From: Chitinophaga pinensis
GTDB lineage: Bacteria; Bacteroidota; Bacteroidia; UKL13-3
Direction of reading: 5' to 3'
Length of the DNA: 42,879 bases
Assembly: GCA_945898275.1 (NCBI GenBank)
Contig: CAMDHZ010000023.1
Span: forward strand, 1-42,879
Positions 8,347 through 17,564 of the stretch are shown here, piece after piece. A program made the position numbers and the translations under genes. Under the pieces are notes generated by a model that ran no database searches, had not been told where the DNA came from, and saw only the letters and a program-made list of their open reading frames with translations. The stretch's first letter is position 1; every line of letters starts with the position of its first letter.

Positions 8347-9231
8347 ATGGGAAAAATTTTACATGTAATTGTCGGCCCAACTGCAAGTGGTAAAACTCAT
8401 TTAGCCATTGAAATTGCCACTAAATTACAAACGGAAATCATTTCTGCTGACGCCCGACAATTCTACAAAGGTATGGACATTGGCACTGCAAAGCCTAGTC
8501 TAGACGAATTAAACAAAGTTAAACATTATTTTATTGATAATAGATTGCCTACAGATTACTACTCTGCGGGAGATTTTGAAAGAGATGCTTTAAGCGTTGT
8601 AAAAGATATCTTTAAAAGAAAAAAAAATGTAGTCGCTGTTGGCGGTTCAGGGCTTTATATCAAAGCACTTTGTGAAGGTATGGACGAAATGCCGCCAGTA
8701 GATTTTACCTATAGAAATGAGCTTATTGGTAAATTTGAAACCAATGGAATTTCTTGGTTACAAGAAGAATTACAAAAGTTAGATCCTGAAAAGTACGGAA
8801 AAATTGATCTCAATAATCCGCAGCGACTCATGCGAGCCCTTGAGATAAACAAACAAGGTGTTGTGTTATCAAAACCTAAGGCTCCTAGAAATTTTGAGGT
8901 TAGAAAATACGCAATAGCTTGGGAACGTGACGAACTCTACAAAAGAATTAATGAAAGAGTTGACCAAATGATGGAAATGGGATTGCTAAAAGAGGCCTCC
9001 CAACTATATGAAATCAAGGAATGTAATGCTTTGCAGACAGTTGGGTATACTGAACTTTTTGATTATTTGGATGGAAAAACAAGTCTTGATCGGGCAATTG
9101 AGCTTATCAAACAACATACCCGTAATTATGCCAAACGACAAATTACTTGGTTCAAGGCCGACCCAAATGTGCATTGGCTACTTCCTAATGAATTGAATAA
9201 CCTGATTGTAAACTTGGTTCAAATCGAATAA
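8347..9231 (+). CDS. miaA: tRNA dimethylallyltransferase
   Basis: Transfers the dimethylallyl group to N6 of A37 in tRNAs reading UNN codons; 294 residues. P-loop GPTASGKT (10-17), the 'SADARQFYKGMDIGTAKP' segment (about 34-51) with the prenyl-acceptor Asp, 'VGGSGLYIKAL' (about 98-108) and the C-terminal 'LQTVGYTELFDYL' and 'RNYAKRQITWFK' motifs are all present. It starts 12 bases after the terminator of rplI, so it needs its own promoter, which I cannot place. The hydroxylase for the same modification (miaE) is in this window at 27.8-28.4 kb. The last sense codons contain a near copy of the dispersed motif (9216-9228). Confidence 0.97.
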   Translation: MGKILHVIVGPTASGKTHLAIEIATKLQTEIISADARQFYKGMDIGTAKPSLDELNKVKHYFIDNRLPTDYYSAGDFERDALSVVKDIFKRKKNVVAVGGSGLYIKALCEGMDEMPPVDFTYRNELIGKFETNGISWLQEELQKLDPEKYGKIDLNNPQRLMRALEINKQGVVLSKPKAPRNFEVRKYAIAWERDELYKRINERVDQMMEMGLLKEASQLYEIKECNALQTVGYTELFDYLDGKTSLDRAIELIKQHTRNYAKRQITWFKADPNVHWLLPNELNNLIVNLVQIE

Positions 9232-9249
9232 AAAAGCAATATTTATTTG

Positions 9250-9257
9250 TACATTTG
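9250..9257 (+). promoter_or_regulatory. -7 promoter box of terC-lipB
   Basis: TACATTTG matches TAnnTTTG exactly, 16 bases before the ATG. No good TTTG lies at the right distance upstream, so the call rests on one box. Confidence 0.45.
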
Positions 9258-9273
9258 CACCCTGTAAATAAAT

Positions 9274-10038
9274 ATGACAATAATAGAACTATTTAACGAC
9301 CCTGCTGCTTGGTTGTCTCTGATTACCTTAACTGTAATGGAAATTGTTTTAGGTATTGATAATGTAATTTTCATTTCCTTAGTTACCTCTAAATTACCTG
9401 CTGAAAGCCAAAATAAAGCCAGGAAACTCGGTATTTTCTTTGCACTTTTTATTAGAATCGTGCTGCTTGGATTCATCAGTTATATTGTACGTGAATTAAA
9501 AGACCCCATCTTTTTTTTATTAGATCATCCCATCAGTTGGAGAGATATTATTCTAATCTTAGGTGGGTTGTTTTTGCTTTATAAAAGTACTTTAGAGATG
9601 TTTGAATTGTTAGAACATGATCCTGAAGTTACAAGCAGCAAAGTTGCACCTACTTTTTGGAGAGTTGTTTTTCAAGTAATTTTGATTGACATTGTTTTCT
9701 CTTTCGATTCAATTATAACAGCGGTTGGCTTGGCGCAACACTTGCCAATTATGGTTTTAGCTGTTATTATTTCTATGATTATTATGTTGTTTTTTGCAAA
9801 TTATATTGCTCACTTCATCAATTCTCATCCAAGCATTAAACTATTGGCATTAGCCTTCCTTTTGGTTATTGGAATTATGTTGCTAGTTGAAGGTTGGAGC
9901 CATGATTTAGCTGAACACTACAACCTAAAAGGATATGTTTATTTTGCCATGGCATTCGCCGTGATGGTTGAATTACTAAACATGAAAATGCGCAAGAAAA
10001 AGTCAGATCCTGTTGAGCTAAAAGATATTTATAAATAA
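9274..10038 (+). CDS. TerC-family integral membrane protein
   Basis: A protein of 254 residues with about seven hydrophobic helices. TerC-family hallmarks are the paired acidic membrane motifs: 'EIVLGIDNVIFI' (about 23-34) and 'DIVFSFDSIITAVG' (about 139-152), whose Asp and Asn residues are thought to bind a metal. The family includes tellurite-resistance TerC and manganese exporters of the Alx/MeeY type; the substrate here is not readable from sequence and no ter genes are nearby. The ATG at 9274 is followed four bases after its stop by lipB, so the two are probably one transcript. Confidence 0.9.
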   Translation: MTIIELFNDPAAWLSLITLTVMEIVLGIDNVIFISLVTSKLPAESQNKARKLGIFFALFIRIVLLGFISYIVRELKDPIFFLLDHPISWRDIILILGGLFLLYKSTLEMFELLEHDPEVTSSKVAPTFWRVVFQVILIDIVFSFDSIITAVGLAQHLPIMVLAVIISMIIMLFFANYIAHFINSHPSIKLLALAFLLVIGIMLLVEGWSHDLAEHYNLKGYVYFAMAFAVMVELLNMKMRKKKSDPVELKDIYK

Positions 10039-10042
10039 TTCT

Positions 10043-10738
10043 TTGCAAATTAAGTTTGAAAATTGGGGACCTATCGACTACCAACAAGCTTGGGATAAGC
10101 AAGAAGCGGTCTTCCAAGAAAAAGTGAATCTTAAATTTCAAAATCGACAACATCCTGAAGTTGAAACTCCCTCCATTTCGCATCACTTGTTTTTCTGCGA
10201 ACACCCGCATGTTTACACCTTAGGCAAAAGTGGTGATAAAGCAAATTTATTGCTAAATGAAATTGAACTAAAGGAAATAGGCGCAAAGTTTTATCCCATA
10301 AATCGAGGAGGAGATATTACTTATCATGGACCTGGACAATTGGTTGGCTACCCCATTTTTGATTTAGAACAGGTGTTTACAGATATCCATAAATACTTGA
10401 GATTTTTGGAGGAAGCTGTTATTCAAATGTTAAATAGATATGGCATTATTGCTGGAAGATATGAAGGGTATACGGGCGTTTGGATTGAACCCGACTTGCC
10501 ATCTGCACGCAAAATATGTGCTATGGGCGTGCGTTGCAGTAGGTGGATTACCATGCATGGATTTGCCTTAAACATTCATCCTGATTTGAACTACTTTAAA
10601 CATATCATTCCTTGCGGAATTGATGATAAGGATGTTACATCCATGGAAAGGGAATTAGGATACAAACCCAATTTTGAAGAAGTATCTTTAGTTTTAAAGG
10701 AAGAAATCGCAAGACAATTCGAAGCTATTTATTTGTAA
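10043..10738 (+). CDS. lipB: Lipoyl(octanoyl) transferase
   Basis: Moves octanoate from acyl carrier protein to lipoyl domains, the first step of lipoate synthesis; 231 residues. 'RGGDITYHGPGQLVGYPI' (88-105), K157 in 'ARKICAMGV' and the catalytic C191 in 'IIPCGI' identify it. The start is TTG at 10043: it gives the expected N-terminus and no ATG occurs before residue 129. It follows the TerC gene by four bases. Its end overlaps the convergent DUF1501 gene by 14 bases. No lipA is in the window. An insert of about ten residues (35-45) precedes the first conserved strand. Confidence 0.96.
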   Translation: MQIKFENWGPIDYQQAWDKQEAVFQEKVNLKFQNRQHPEVETPSISHHLFFCEHPHVYTLGKSGDKANLLLNEIELKEIGAKFYPINRGGDITYHGPGQLVGYPIFDLEQVFTDIHKYLRFLEEAVIQMLNRYGIIAGRYEGYTGVWIEPDLPSARKICAMGVRCSRWITMHGFALNIHPDLNYFKHIIPCGIDDKDVTSMERELGYKPNFEEVSLVLKEEIARQFEAIYL

Positions 10739-12305
10739 TAAGTAACTTCTTGCTAAGCTTCCTATTTCCATTTACCAACTGATAATAATAAACTCCTTCT
10801 GGAAGATGTGAAACATTCAATTTTACTTCGTGAATGCCATGCGAAAAGGGTTCATTTACAATCATTATAAGTTCCTTTCCTGCATTATCATATAAAGCTA
10901 TTTGAACCAATCCACCCATTGAGCTAAACTGAATGGTAGTTTCTGTAGAGGCAGGATTTGGATAATTACTAAGTTTTGCAACCTCATTTTCTCTCAATTC
11001 TCTTAAACTGCTAGCCTCAGTGTTTATTACTGGAATAATTGGAAAATTCGCCATCATAATCGAACTTAAGTCGGCATCGCTTACCTCAAACCAATCCTTT
11101 AAAATACTAGCATAAATTGTCCTAAAGTCAAATTCCATTGGTAAATTGTCTCCTGGACTTGGTTCTGTTGGAATCACCACATTTTTTCCATACACCCCAC
11201 CATTTACTTTAGCTCCAAATAAAAACAAAGGCGCTGCTGCACCATGGTCGGTTCCTAAACTATCATTGGATTTAATTCTTCTTCCGAATTCAGAAAATGT
11301 CATACCAAGCACACGATTATCTATACCTAATAATTTTAAGTCGTCCTGAAATGCATTAACAGCCTCAGAAACTCTTGTAAGCAAAGTAGCATGCGCACCT
11401 GTTTCTGTTCCACTTGTAGCTACTTGTGAAGAATGGGTGTCAAAGCCTCCTAAACTAACCATGTAAACCCTTGTTTTTAATCCACCGGCAACTAGCCTTG
11501 CAACAATTTTCAATTGGTCGGCTAAAGTGTTTGTGCCACTATTTGGGTATAAGGTAGATTTATTGGTTGCCTTATCAGCTGCCGCTTTAATGCTACCAGA
11601 ATATGCTTGCGTTTGCTGGGCAACTAATCTTACAAAAGTTAGTTCATGTCCCATTGGGGTATTTGGAGCAGGGTCTACCGTTCCATTAACAAATTGATAA
11701 AAGTTTGTTGGGTCTGTTATACTCATACCCATACTCATATTTGGTCCTTGCAAAGCTGGAGAAATCATTGCTCCAATTTGTATGGCAGGTGGATCTGGAT
11801 TAGTTGTATTTGGGTAATTTGTAGGAAAGTCAGGAAATTTGGTGTCTAAATATCTACCCATCCAACCGGTTTCAATTTCCTCATCTGAATCACTTCCAGT
11901 AAGCCAAATATCTGTTGAGCGAAAATGTGAAAAATCTTGATTGGGATAACCTACATTCTGCACCAAACTTATTAAACCTTCCTCATACATGGTTTTCATT
12001 TTGCTCATACCAGGGTGCAATCCTATGCTAGGTGCACTTCCTAGTCCTAGTACTTTTGATTCTGGAATGGCAATGTTGGTTCGAGCCGAATAATACTTGC
12101 TGTATTGATCGAGGGGGATAACGGTGTTCAAGCCATCATTTCCTCCATTTAATTGGATCAAAACTAAAACACGATCTTCATTGCCTGCTTTATTTAAAAA
12201 AGCAACCAAAGGAGAATCTGCAAAGGCTTGCAGTGAAAAGCCATTGAGTACAACAGGTAGGAATCCAGCAGTGATGGATTTGCCTAAAAATTCTTTTCTA
12301 TTCAT
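10725..12305 (-). CDS. DUF1501 family secreted protein with T9SS sorting domain
   Basis: A protein of 526 residues. DUF1501 signs: 'VLIQLNGGNDGLNTVIP' near the N-terminus, 'FSHFRSTDIW', and 'FGRRIKSNDSLGTDHGAAAP' (about 345-365), a pattern related to the sulfatase/alkaline-phosphatase fold. The last 75 residues ('LSNYPNPAS...', 'YDNAGKEL', ending 'KLLITNK') are a type A C-terminal sorting domain for export by the T9SS. I start it at the ATG at 12305, preceded by AAGG, not at the TTG at 12323. The N-terminus 'MNRKEFLGKSITAGFLP' is a basic-hydrophobic leader. The DUF1800 partner ends 11 bases upstream; such pairs are widespread in Bacteroidota and Planctomycetes. The substrate is unknown. Confidence 0.9.
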   Translation of the reverse strand: MNRKEFLGKSITAGFLPVVLNGFSLQAFADSPLVAFLNKAGNEDRVLVLIQLNGGNDGLNTVIPLDQYSKYYSARTNIAIPESKVLGLGSAPSIGLHPGMSKMKTMYEEGLISLVQNVGYPNQDFSHFRSTDIWLTGSDSDEEIETGWMGRYLDTKFPDFPTNYPNTTNPDPPAIQIGAMISPALQGPNMSMGMSITDPTNFYQFVNGTVDPAPNTPMGHELTFVRLVAQQTQAYSGSIKAAADKATNKSTLYPNSGTNTLADQLKIVARLVAGGLKTRVYMVSLGGFDTHSSQVATSGTETGAHATLLTRVSEAVNAFQDDLKLLGIDNRVLGMTFSEFGRRIKSNDSLGTDHGAAAPLFLFGAKVNGGVYGKNVVIPTEPSPGDNLPMEFDFRTIYASILKDWFEVSDADLSSIMMANFPIIPVINTEASSLRELRENEVAKLSNYPNPASTETTIQFSSMGGLVQIALYDNAGKELIMIVNEPFSHGIHEVKLNVSHLPEGVYYYQLVNGNRKLSKKLLITNK

Positions 12306-12316
12306 AATTGCCTTAA

Positions 12317-14032
12317 TTAACAAAGTTGATATTCTGCCTGTCCAAATAAATATTTAAGTAATGCTTGCAAGCGAATTTTAATTGCATCCTTGTTTGCATT
12401 ATTAGAAGGATTGGTTTTGTACAAATTCCATGCATCAGTCCAAATGTAGTTTTCGGTTTGACCCGAAAGTAAGAAGGATGTTTTTATAAAATTTTTAGTA
12501 TTTGCACTTAGGTCATTTGGGTATAACAAAGTAATTATATCAGTTAGTAATTGGTCTGGATTTGAAGGGTTACTAAATTGCTCAGCAAATGCGATTGTAT
12601 CAATTACAGTTTTAAATCCAAATCTTGAATATCCAAGGTATAATAAATAGTCTGCTATGGAATTTCTTTTAGGAAGGGTATCAGAATTGATCCAAATTTC
12701 ATAATACTGAGGATTTTCGTAGTAAGCCGGCCATCCTGCCACGTTAGGTGGGTCGCCAAGGTCTTGGTTTGCAGTTTGCGCCGAGAATTGAACCACCTGC
12801 CAATGGCCGTATTGCTTTTGGGCGTCAGAATTATCTGGAAAAACTAGATTTGTTTGCCTGCATAAACCAACCAAGTGGTCAAGTGGAGATTTTATCATGC
12901 AGCCCCTATTAAGAGCATCATAAAAGTGTTCACTTTTTAATAAGGTCTCAATAACAGGTAAGATGTTATAATTATTGCTCCTAAATAAATTTGCCAGAGG
13001 TACAATTACATTTTTTTCTACACTATCATCAATTACATAATAAACAAAAAAACGGTAGATTTTTCTAACAATGTATTTGGCTGTTTCCTCGTGGGCCAAC
13101 AACATGTTTAATAAATCATCCAACTCTAATAAACCTGCATTGGCTCCTGTTCTGCCTGTAATTACAGTGTTATTATAAAATGCCGAAAAAGTTTTATTTC
13201 CAGTATCATGTTTATTGCTGTCGAAAAATGAACTGATTCCAAGTCGATTATTTCTCCAGCCAGTTAGTACTTTTGCAGCTTGTTTTACATCCTCTTCTGT
13301 ATAATGTTGCGGAAGGTCTTTTCCAATGGTAAACAATTCTTGTAGTTCTCTTCCATAGTTTTCATCAGGCGCAGTTTTGGTGTTTTGCTCGCCATTTAGA
13401 TAGCTTAACATAGCTGGGTCAAGGGTTACTTGTTTGAGTAACTCCTTAAAATTTCCAAGGCAATTTGCCCTCAGCATGGCATGGTGCTTATATGAATACC
13501 TAGAATCCTGAACAGTAATAGTTTCAGTAGCAAAATGATTATGCCAAAACAAAGTCATTTTTTCTCTAATACTTCTGTCTTGGTTCAATAATAAACCTGT
13601 CCACCATGCCTTAAGAGAAAAAATGCGGGCTCCTTCCAAGTTTGGATTTACAGCAGCATTTACCCAAGTGCTTCCATAAGGTACTTCGGCGTCATTTTGA
13701 TTAGGATTGTTGCCATAATTATTCAAAGGAGGAAAAGGTGGATTTGCAGGTAAGCTTAATAAATTTGCAACACATTCATTCATAGATTTTCCTTTGAAGA
13801 AATCTAAATCCGTTTTTTTGACTCCAAAAAGTGTTCTTCGCAAAAGATGCAAAATTTGGGTTTCTCCCCAACTTCCAACATAAGGATTAATGCCTGTGCT
13901 CGTTTTTTGAAGATGCCTTGGCAGGTCTTTATTCGAAGGATCCTTGTATGGGTAAGGCTTAGGAGGAAGTGATTCCGACAATAATTCCGACCCTGCGCTT
14001 TTTAAAAAGGCTTTTCTGGATAATTGTTTCAT
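12317..14032 (-). CDS. DUF1800 family protein
   Basis: A protein of 571 residues from the ATG at 14032. DUF1800 motifs appear in order: 'LLRRTLFGVKKTDLDF', 'REKMTLFWHNHFATE', 'NYGRELQELFTIG', 'EEDVKQAAKVLTGWR', 'FDSNKHDTGNKTF', 'HEETAKYIVRKIYRFFV' and 'DPPNVAGWPA'. The function of the family is unknown; it is nearly always encoded just before a DUF1501 gene, as here. Unlike its partner it has no T9SS sorting domain and no strong signal peptide, though 'MKQLSRKAFLKSAG' resembles the leader of the partner. A longer frame to 14158 exists, but it would overlap the divergent ATG of the aldehyde dehydrogenase gene and leave no promoter space, so I reject it. Confidence 0.88.
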   Translation of the reverse strand: MKQLSRKAFLKSAGSELLSESLPPKPYPYKDPSNKDLPRHLQKTSTGINPYVGSWGETQILHLLRRTLFGVKKTDLDFFKGKSMNECVANLLSLPANPPFPPLNNYGNNPNQNDAEVPYGSTWVNAAVNPNLEGARIFSLKAWWTGLLLNQDRSIREKMTLFWHNHFATETITVQDSRYSYKHHAMLRANCLGNFKELLKQVTLDPAMLSYLNGEQNTKTAPDENYGRELQELFTIGKDLPQHYTEEDVKQAAKVLTGWRNNRLGISSFFDSNKHDTGNKTFSAFYNNTVITGRTGANAGLLELDDLLNMLLAHEETAKYIVRKIYRFFVYYVIDDSVEKNVIVPLANLFRSNNYNILPVIETLLKSEHFYDALNRGCMIKSPLDHLVGLCRQTNLVFPDNSDAQKQYGHWQVVQFSAQTANQDLGDPPNVAGWPAYYENPQYYEIWINSDTLPKRNSIADYLLYLGYSRFGFKTVIDTIAFAEQFSNPSNPDQLLTDIITLLYPNDLSANTKNFIKTSFLLSGQTENYIWTDAWNLYKTNPSNNANKDAIKIRLQALLKYLFGQAEYQLC

Positions 14033-14142
14033 ACCTTTTGTTTTCTTTAAGATAAAGGTAAGGATTAAAGGTTTAATTTTCTCATAAAAAAACATTTTAA
14101 GTTCCTGTCTAGGCAGTTTTGTGTTTTGCACTTGTTTAAGTA

Positions 14143-14152
14143 GGTTTGAACC
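14143..14152 (-). repeat. Dispersed motif, copy 4
   Basis: It ends at the base before the aldehyde dehydrogenase ATG, in the divergent gap upstream of the DUF1800 gene. Non-coding if the DUF1800 start at 14032 is right. Confidence 0.8.
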
Positions 14153-15595
14153 ATGCAAAAAATTCTGAACTATATCAATGGTGAACTTGTAGCCCCTATT
14201 TCTGATTCTTATATAGAGAATATTGACCCTTCAACTGGCAAGATTTATAGTTTGTGTGCAGATAGCGATGATCACGATGTAGCCTTAGCTACCGATGCGG
14301 CTCTTGCTGCTTTTCCAGCCTGGAGCAATACTTCAAGTTCTGATAGAAGCAAGGTTATGCTTAAAATAGCTGCTTTAATCGAGGAGAATTTAGAGGCACT
14401 TGCTTTGGCTGAAAGTATAGACCAAGGCAAACCGTTATGGCTAGCTAAGAATGGAGAAATCCCAAGGGCGCAAGCCAATATTCATTTTTTTGGGACTGCT
14501 ATCGAACATTTTGCTTCAGAAGCCCACCCTATGGGAAATCATGCACTCAATTATACACTCAGAACACCTATTGGTGTAGTAGCTTGTATAAGCCCATGGA
14601 ATTTGCCCTTGTATTTATTTACTTGGAAAATTGCTCCAGCCTTGGCAGCTGGCAACTGTGTGGTTGCAAAGCCTTCTGAAGTTACACCGATGACGGCCTT
14701 TTTGTTTAGTAAGATTTGCATAGAAGCGGGTTTGCCAAAAGGGGTTTTGAATATTGTGCACGGACTTGGACCCAAAGTGGGGGCAGCACTTACTTCTCAC
14801 CCGAATATTCCTGTAATTTCTTTTACAGGAGGCACAAAAACAGGAGCAGAAATTGCGCGTGTTGCTGCGCCTATGTTTAAGAAACTTTCACTAGAATTAG
14901 GTGGAAAAAATCCCAATATCATTTTTGCCGATTGTGATTTTGAAAAAACAGTGAAAGAAAGTGTTCGCGCCTCTTTTACCAATCAAGGTGAAATATGTTT
15001 GTGTGGTTCCAGAATTTATATCGAAGCCTCTATTTATGAAAAGTTCAAATCGGCATTTGTTGAAGAGGTGAAAAAGTTAAAAGTAGGAGACCCTTTATTG
15101 CCTCAAACCAAGGTTGGAGCTATTGCCTCTCAATTGCATTATGATAAGATATTAGGCTATATCGATCTTGCCAAAGAAGAAGGAGGGACAATTTTGTGTG
15201 GAGGAAAAACCGCAGCTGTTGAAGAGCGTTGTAAAGATGGTTTTTTTATTGAACCTACAGTCATTGAAGGTTTAAATCATTTGTGCCGAACCAACCAAGA
15301 AGAAATTTTTGGTCCAGTAGTAACCTTGCAAAAATTTGAAACCGAAGAAGAGGTAATTGAGTTTGCAAATAGTAATAACTATGGATTAGCCTGTATTCTT
15401 TTCACAGAAAACCTAACACGCGCTCACCGCGTGGCGGCTGCAGTAAAAAGTGGAATTGTTTGGGTAAATTGCTGGCTGCTACGCGATCTTAGAACACCTT
15501 TTGGTGGAATGAAGCAAAGTGGCGTTGGCAGAGAAGGTGGTTGGGAAGCGCTTCGATTTTTCACGGAACCCAAAAATGTTTGTATAAAACTATAA
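14153..15595 (+). CDS. Aldehyde dehydrogenase, aminomuconate-semialdehyde type
   Basis: NAD(P)-dependent aldehyde oxidation; 480 residues, the usual length. Visible: 'SPWN' (147-150), cofactor lysine K173 in 'AKPSE', 'FTGGTKTG' (224-231), general base E248 in 'LELGGKNP', and the catalytic Cys C282 in 'NQGEICLCGSR'. The 'GEICLCGSR' and 'GGKNPNIIFADCDF' variants are those of the 2-aminomuconate and 2-hydroxymuconate semialdehyde dehydrogenases (ALDH8-like), which suggests kynurenine or aromatic catabolism, but no other gene of such a pathway is in the window. The ATG at 14153 directly abuts a copy of the dispersed GGTTTGAACC motif. The glycosyltransferase gene follows after three bases. Confidence 0.93.
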   Translation: MQKILNYINGELVAPISDSYIENIDPSTGKIYSLCADSDDHDVALATDAALAAFPAWSNTSSSDRSKVMLKIAALIEENLEALALAESIDQGKPLWLAKNGEIPRAQANIHFFGTAIEHFASEAHPMGNHALNYTLRTPIGVVACISPWNLPLYLFTWKIAPALAAGNCVVAKPSEVTPMTAFLFSKICIEAGLPKGVLNIVHGLGPKVGAALTSHPNIPVISFTGGTKTGAEIARVAAPMFKKLSLELGGKNPNIIFADCDFEKTVKESVRASFTNQGEICLCGSRIYIEASIYEKFKSAFVEEVKKLKVGDPLLPQTKVGAIASQLHYDKILGYIDLAKEEGGTILCGGKTAAVEERCKDGFFIEPTVIEGLNHLCRTNQEEIFGPVVTLQKFETEEEVIEFANSNNYGLACILFTENLTRAHRVAAAVKSGIVWVNCWLLRDLRTPFGGMKQSGVGREGGWEALRFFTEPKNVCIKL

Positions 15596-15598
15596 GCT

Positions 15599-17245
15599 TT
15601 GAAGTATAATAAATTTTTATTCCTTTTCATTCTGCTGGTATTCGTATTAAACCTCCGCTTGGATGTAATGGAAATTGATGCTGCGCAGTATGCAAGTATT
15701 TCTCTTGAAATGTTGCAAACCAATAGTTTTTTGGAGGTTTATGACCAAGGGCATGACTACCTAGATAAACCGCCATTGTTGTTTTGGTTGAGTGCATTTT
15801 CAATGAAGGTTTTTGGGGTTTCTAATTGGGCCTACAAGCTACCTGCCTTGTTAGTTTTATTGCTTGGTGTTTTTTCATTATATAAACTTGCTAGGAATTG
15901 GTACAATGAAGAAACTTCTCAATTAGCAGCCTTACTATTGTGCTTTACTAATGCTTGGTTTCTCATGACAAATGATGTGAGAACAGATGGCATTTTGAGC
16001 GGTTTTATTGTGTTTTCAGTCTGGCAAGTCGTTGAATTTGCGAATTCGAAAAGGTGGATTTATTTGTTAGGTGCAGCTATTGGAATTGCAGCAGCTATGA
16101 TGTCAAAAGGTCCAATTGGATTGGTTATTATTGGAATGGCTGTAGGTTTTCATTGGCTTGTTTTGCAAGATTGGAAAGCCATCTTCAAATGGCAATGGTT
16201 ATTAATGCTGCTAATAGTAGGTGTTTTGCTAGGTCCCATGTTATACGGACTTTACCATCAATTTGACTTGCATCCAGAAAAGGAAGTGTATGATTTAAAA
16301 GGCCCTTCTGGTATTTTGTTTTTCTTTTATACGCAAAGCTTTGGAAGAATTACAGGTGATATTTATTGGGACAATCATGCGCCTTGGCATTACTTTTTTG
16401 ATACCATGGCTTGGGACATGCAACCTTGGTTTCACTTGTTTTTATTAGCTTTAATCATTCGTCTTGTTTCAATAGTTAAAAATAGGTTTCGGTTTGAACC
16501 AAACTCAGAATATGTTTCTTTATTTGGTTTTTTATTGCCTCTAATTGCTTTGTCAGCGTCTCGGTTCAAACTGCCACATTATGTTTTTCCTATTTTCCCG
16601 TTTGCTGCGATTATTACAGCAGATTTTATATGTAACAAACTACCTCAATTTAAAGCCACTTTTAAAGGTATGAAAGCATTTCAGTTTGCCTTGAATATGC
16701 TTTTGCTTGCAGCGGTGGCTGTTGCTTTTTCCTTCTTTTTTACCCCAAATACTATTTCAATATTGATCTTAGTTGCAGGTTTTTTAGGTTTTGTTTTTCT
16801 TTATGCAAAATCAAAATCATTAAACTTAAAATGGTACCATCCCCAACTATTTGCATTTGGTGTTTTTGGTTTGATGATGTCTGTTTATTTTTATCCTAAC
16901 CTGCTTAAATACCAATTTAGTTCACAGATGGGAAAAGACCTTGCTTCAGCAAAATATGAAGGAAAGGCAATTTATAGATTTGGGATTTATGATAGAAGTT
17001 TTGGGTTTTATACTCTAAATAAAGTTCCATTACTAACCAAACCAGAGATCAAAAATTTAGCTTCTGGAGCAATTTTGGCTGCTACTGCCGAATCCTTGCA
17101 AGAAATTGACACTTTGGTTCAAACCGAATTTGATACCTTAGCAACTTACAACGCCTACCCTGTAACCCAATTAAACCCAGAGTTTTTACTTAAAAAGTTT
17201 AGAGAACAAAAAGTTAAGAAAACATATTTAATCATTAAAAAATAA
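15599..17245 (+). CDS. ArnT-like membrane glycosyltransferase (GT39/GT83 type)
   Basis: A protein of 548 residues with an N-terminal membrane helix and about ten more. The first periplasmic loop has 'EIDAAQYASISLEM' and 'HDYLDKPPLLFWL' (about 25-65), the pattern of polyprenyl-phosphate-sugar glycosyltransferases of the ArnT/PMT superfamily, with the acidic residue that binds the metal or acts as base. A TTG start at 15599 is chosen since it keeps the first membrane helix; the next Met would delete it. A C-terminal periplasmic domain (about 440-548) is present. Acceptor and donor are unknown (lipid A, glycan or protein). It is three bases downstream of the aldehyde dehydrogenase gene. Two exact motif copies lie inside. 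Confidence 0.85.
   Translation: MKYNKFLFLFILLVFVLNLRLDVMEIDAAQYASISLEMLQTNSFLEVYDQGHDYLDKPPLLFWLSAFSMKVFGVSNWAYKLPALLVLLLGVFSLYKLARNWYNEETSQLAALLLCFTNAWFLMTNDVRTDGILSGFIVFSVWQVVEFANSKRWIYLLGAAIGIAAAMMSKGPIGLVIIGMAVGFHWLVLQDWKAIFKWQWLLMLLIVGVLLGPMLYGLYHQFDLHPEKEVYDLKGPSGILFFFYTQSFGRITGDIYWDNHAPWHYFFDTMAWDMQPWFHLFLLALIIRLVSIVKNRFRFEPNSEYVSLFGFLLPLIALSASRFKLPHYVFPIFPFAAIITADFICNKLPQFKATFKGMKAFQFALNMLLLAAVAVAFSFFFTPNTISILILVAGFLGFVFLYAKSKSLNLKWYHPQLFAFGVFGLMMSVYFYPNLLKYQFSSQMGKDLASAKYEGKAIYRFGIYDRSFGFYTLNKVPLLTKPEIKNLASGAILAATAESLQEIDTLVQTEFDTLATYNAYPVTQLNPEFLLKKFREQKVKKTYLIIKK
16491..16500 (-). repeat. Dispersed motif, copy 5
   Basis: Full 16-mer consensus (TTTGGTTCAAACCGAA on the minus strand). 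It lies in the ArnT-like gene, read as FEP. Confidence 0.85.
17116..17125 (+). repeat. Dispersed motif, copy 6
   Basis: Full 16-mer consensus. Same gene as copy 5 but in the other orientation and phase, read as VQT. Confidence 0.85.
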
Positions 17246-17252
17246 TCACATC

Positions 17253-17564
17253 ATGCAAGAAGAAAACAATCCAAATCAAATACAAATTGAGTTGAGCGAG
17301 GAAATGGCTGAAGGCATTTACTCAAATTTGGCAATTATCACACATTCAACCAGCGAGTTTGTTTTTGATTTTATTAGAGTAATGCCAGGCGTTCCAAAGG
17401 CAAAGGTAAAGTCGAGAATAGTTTTGACACCAGACCATGCCAAACGTTTATTAATGGCACTTAACGATAACATCAACAAATTTGAAGATCAAAATGGTAA
17501 CATAGCCATTAATGAGCAAGTTCCATTTCCAATGGGATTTGGCGGACCAACTGGTCAAGCTTAA
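17253..17564 (+). CDS. DUF3467 family protein
   Basis: A small cytoplasmic protein of 103 residues without signal or membrane segment. The DUF3467 pattern is clear: 'EGIYSNLAIITHSTSEFVFDFIRVMPG' order over residues 21-47, then 'KSRIVLTPDHAKRLLMALNDNI' (53-74). The function is unknown. The C-terminus is a flexible Gly/Pro-rich tail. It lies seven bases after the glycosyltransferase gene. Its stop is directly adjacent to the stop of the convergent marC-type gene, with no base between. Confidence 0.88.
   Translation: MQEENNPNQIQIELSEEMAEGIYSNLAIITHSTSEFVFDFIRVMPGVPKAKVKSRIVLTPDHAKRLLMALNDNINKFEDQNGNIAINEQVPFPMGFGGPTGQA

Noticed and set aside
9243-9476. Minus-strand frame over the start of the TerC gene
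   Set aside because: Shadow of a clear membrane-protein gene with a promoter box and conserved motifs on the plus strand.
12306-12323. TTG start of the DUF1501 gene at 12323
   Set aside because: It overlaps the upstream gene; the ATG at 12305 has an AAGG seven bases before it.
14033-14158. N-terminal extension of the DUF1800 gene to 14158
   Set aside because: It would overlap the divergent aldehyde dehydrogenase start and leave no promoter; the ATG at 14032 opens a leader like that of the paired DUF1501 protein.
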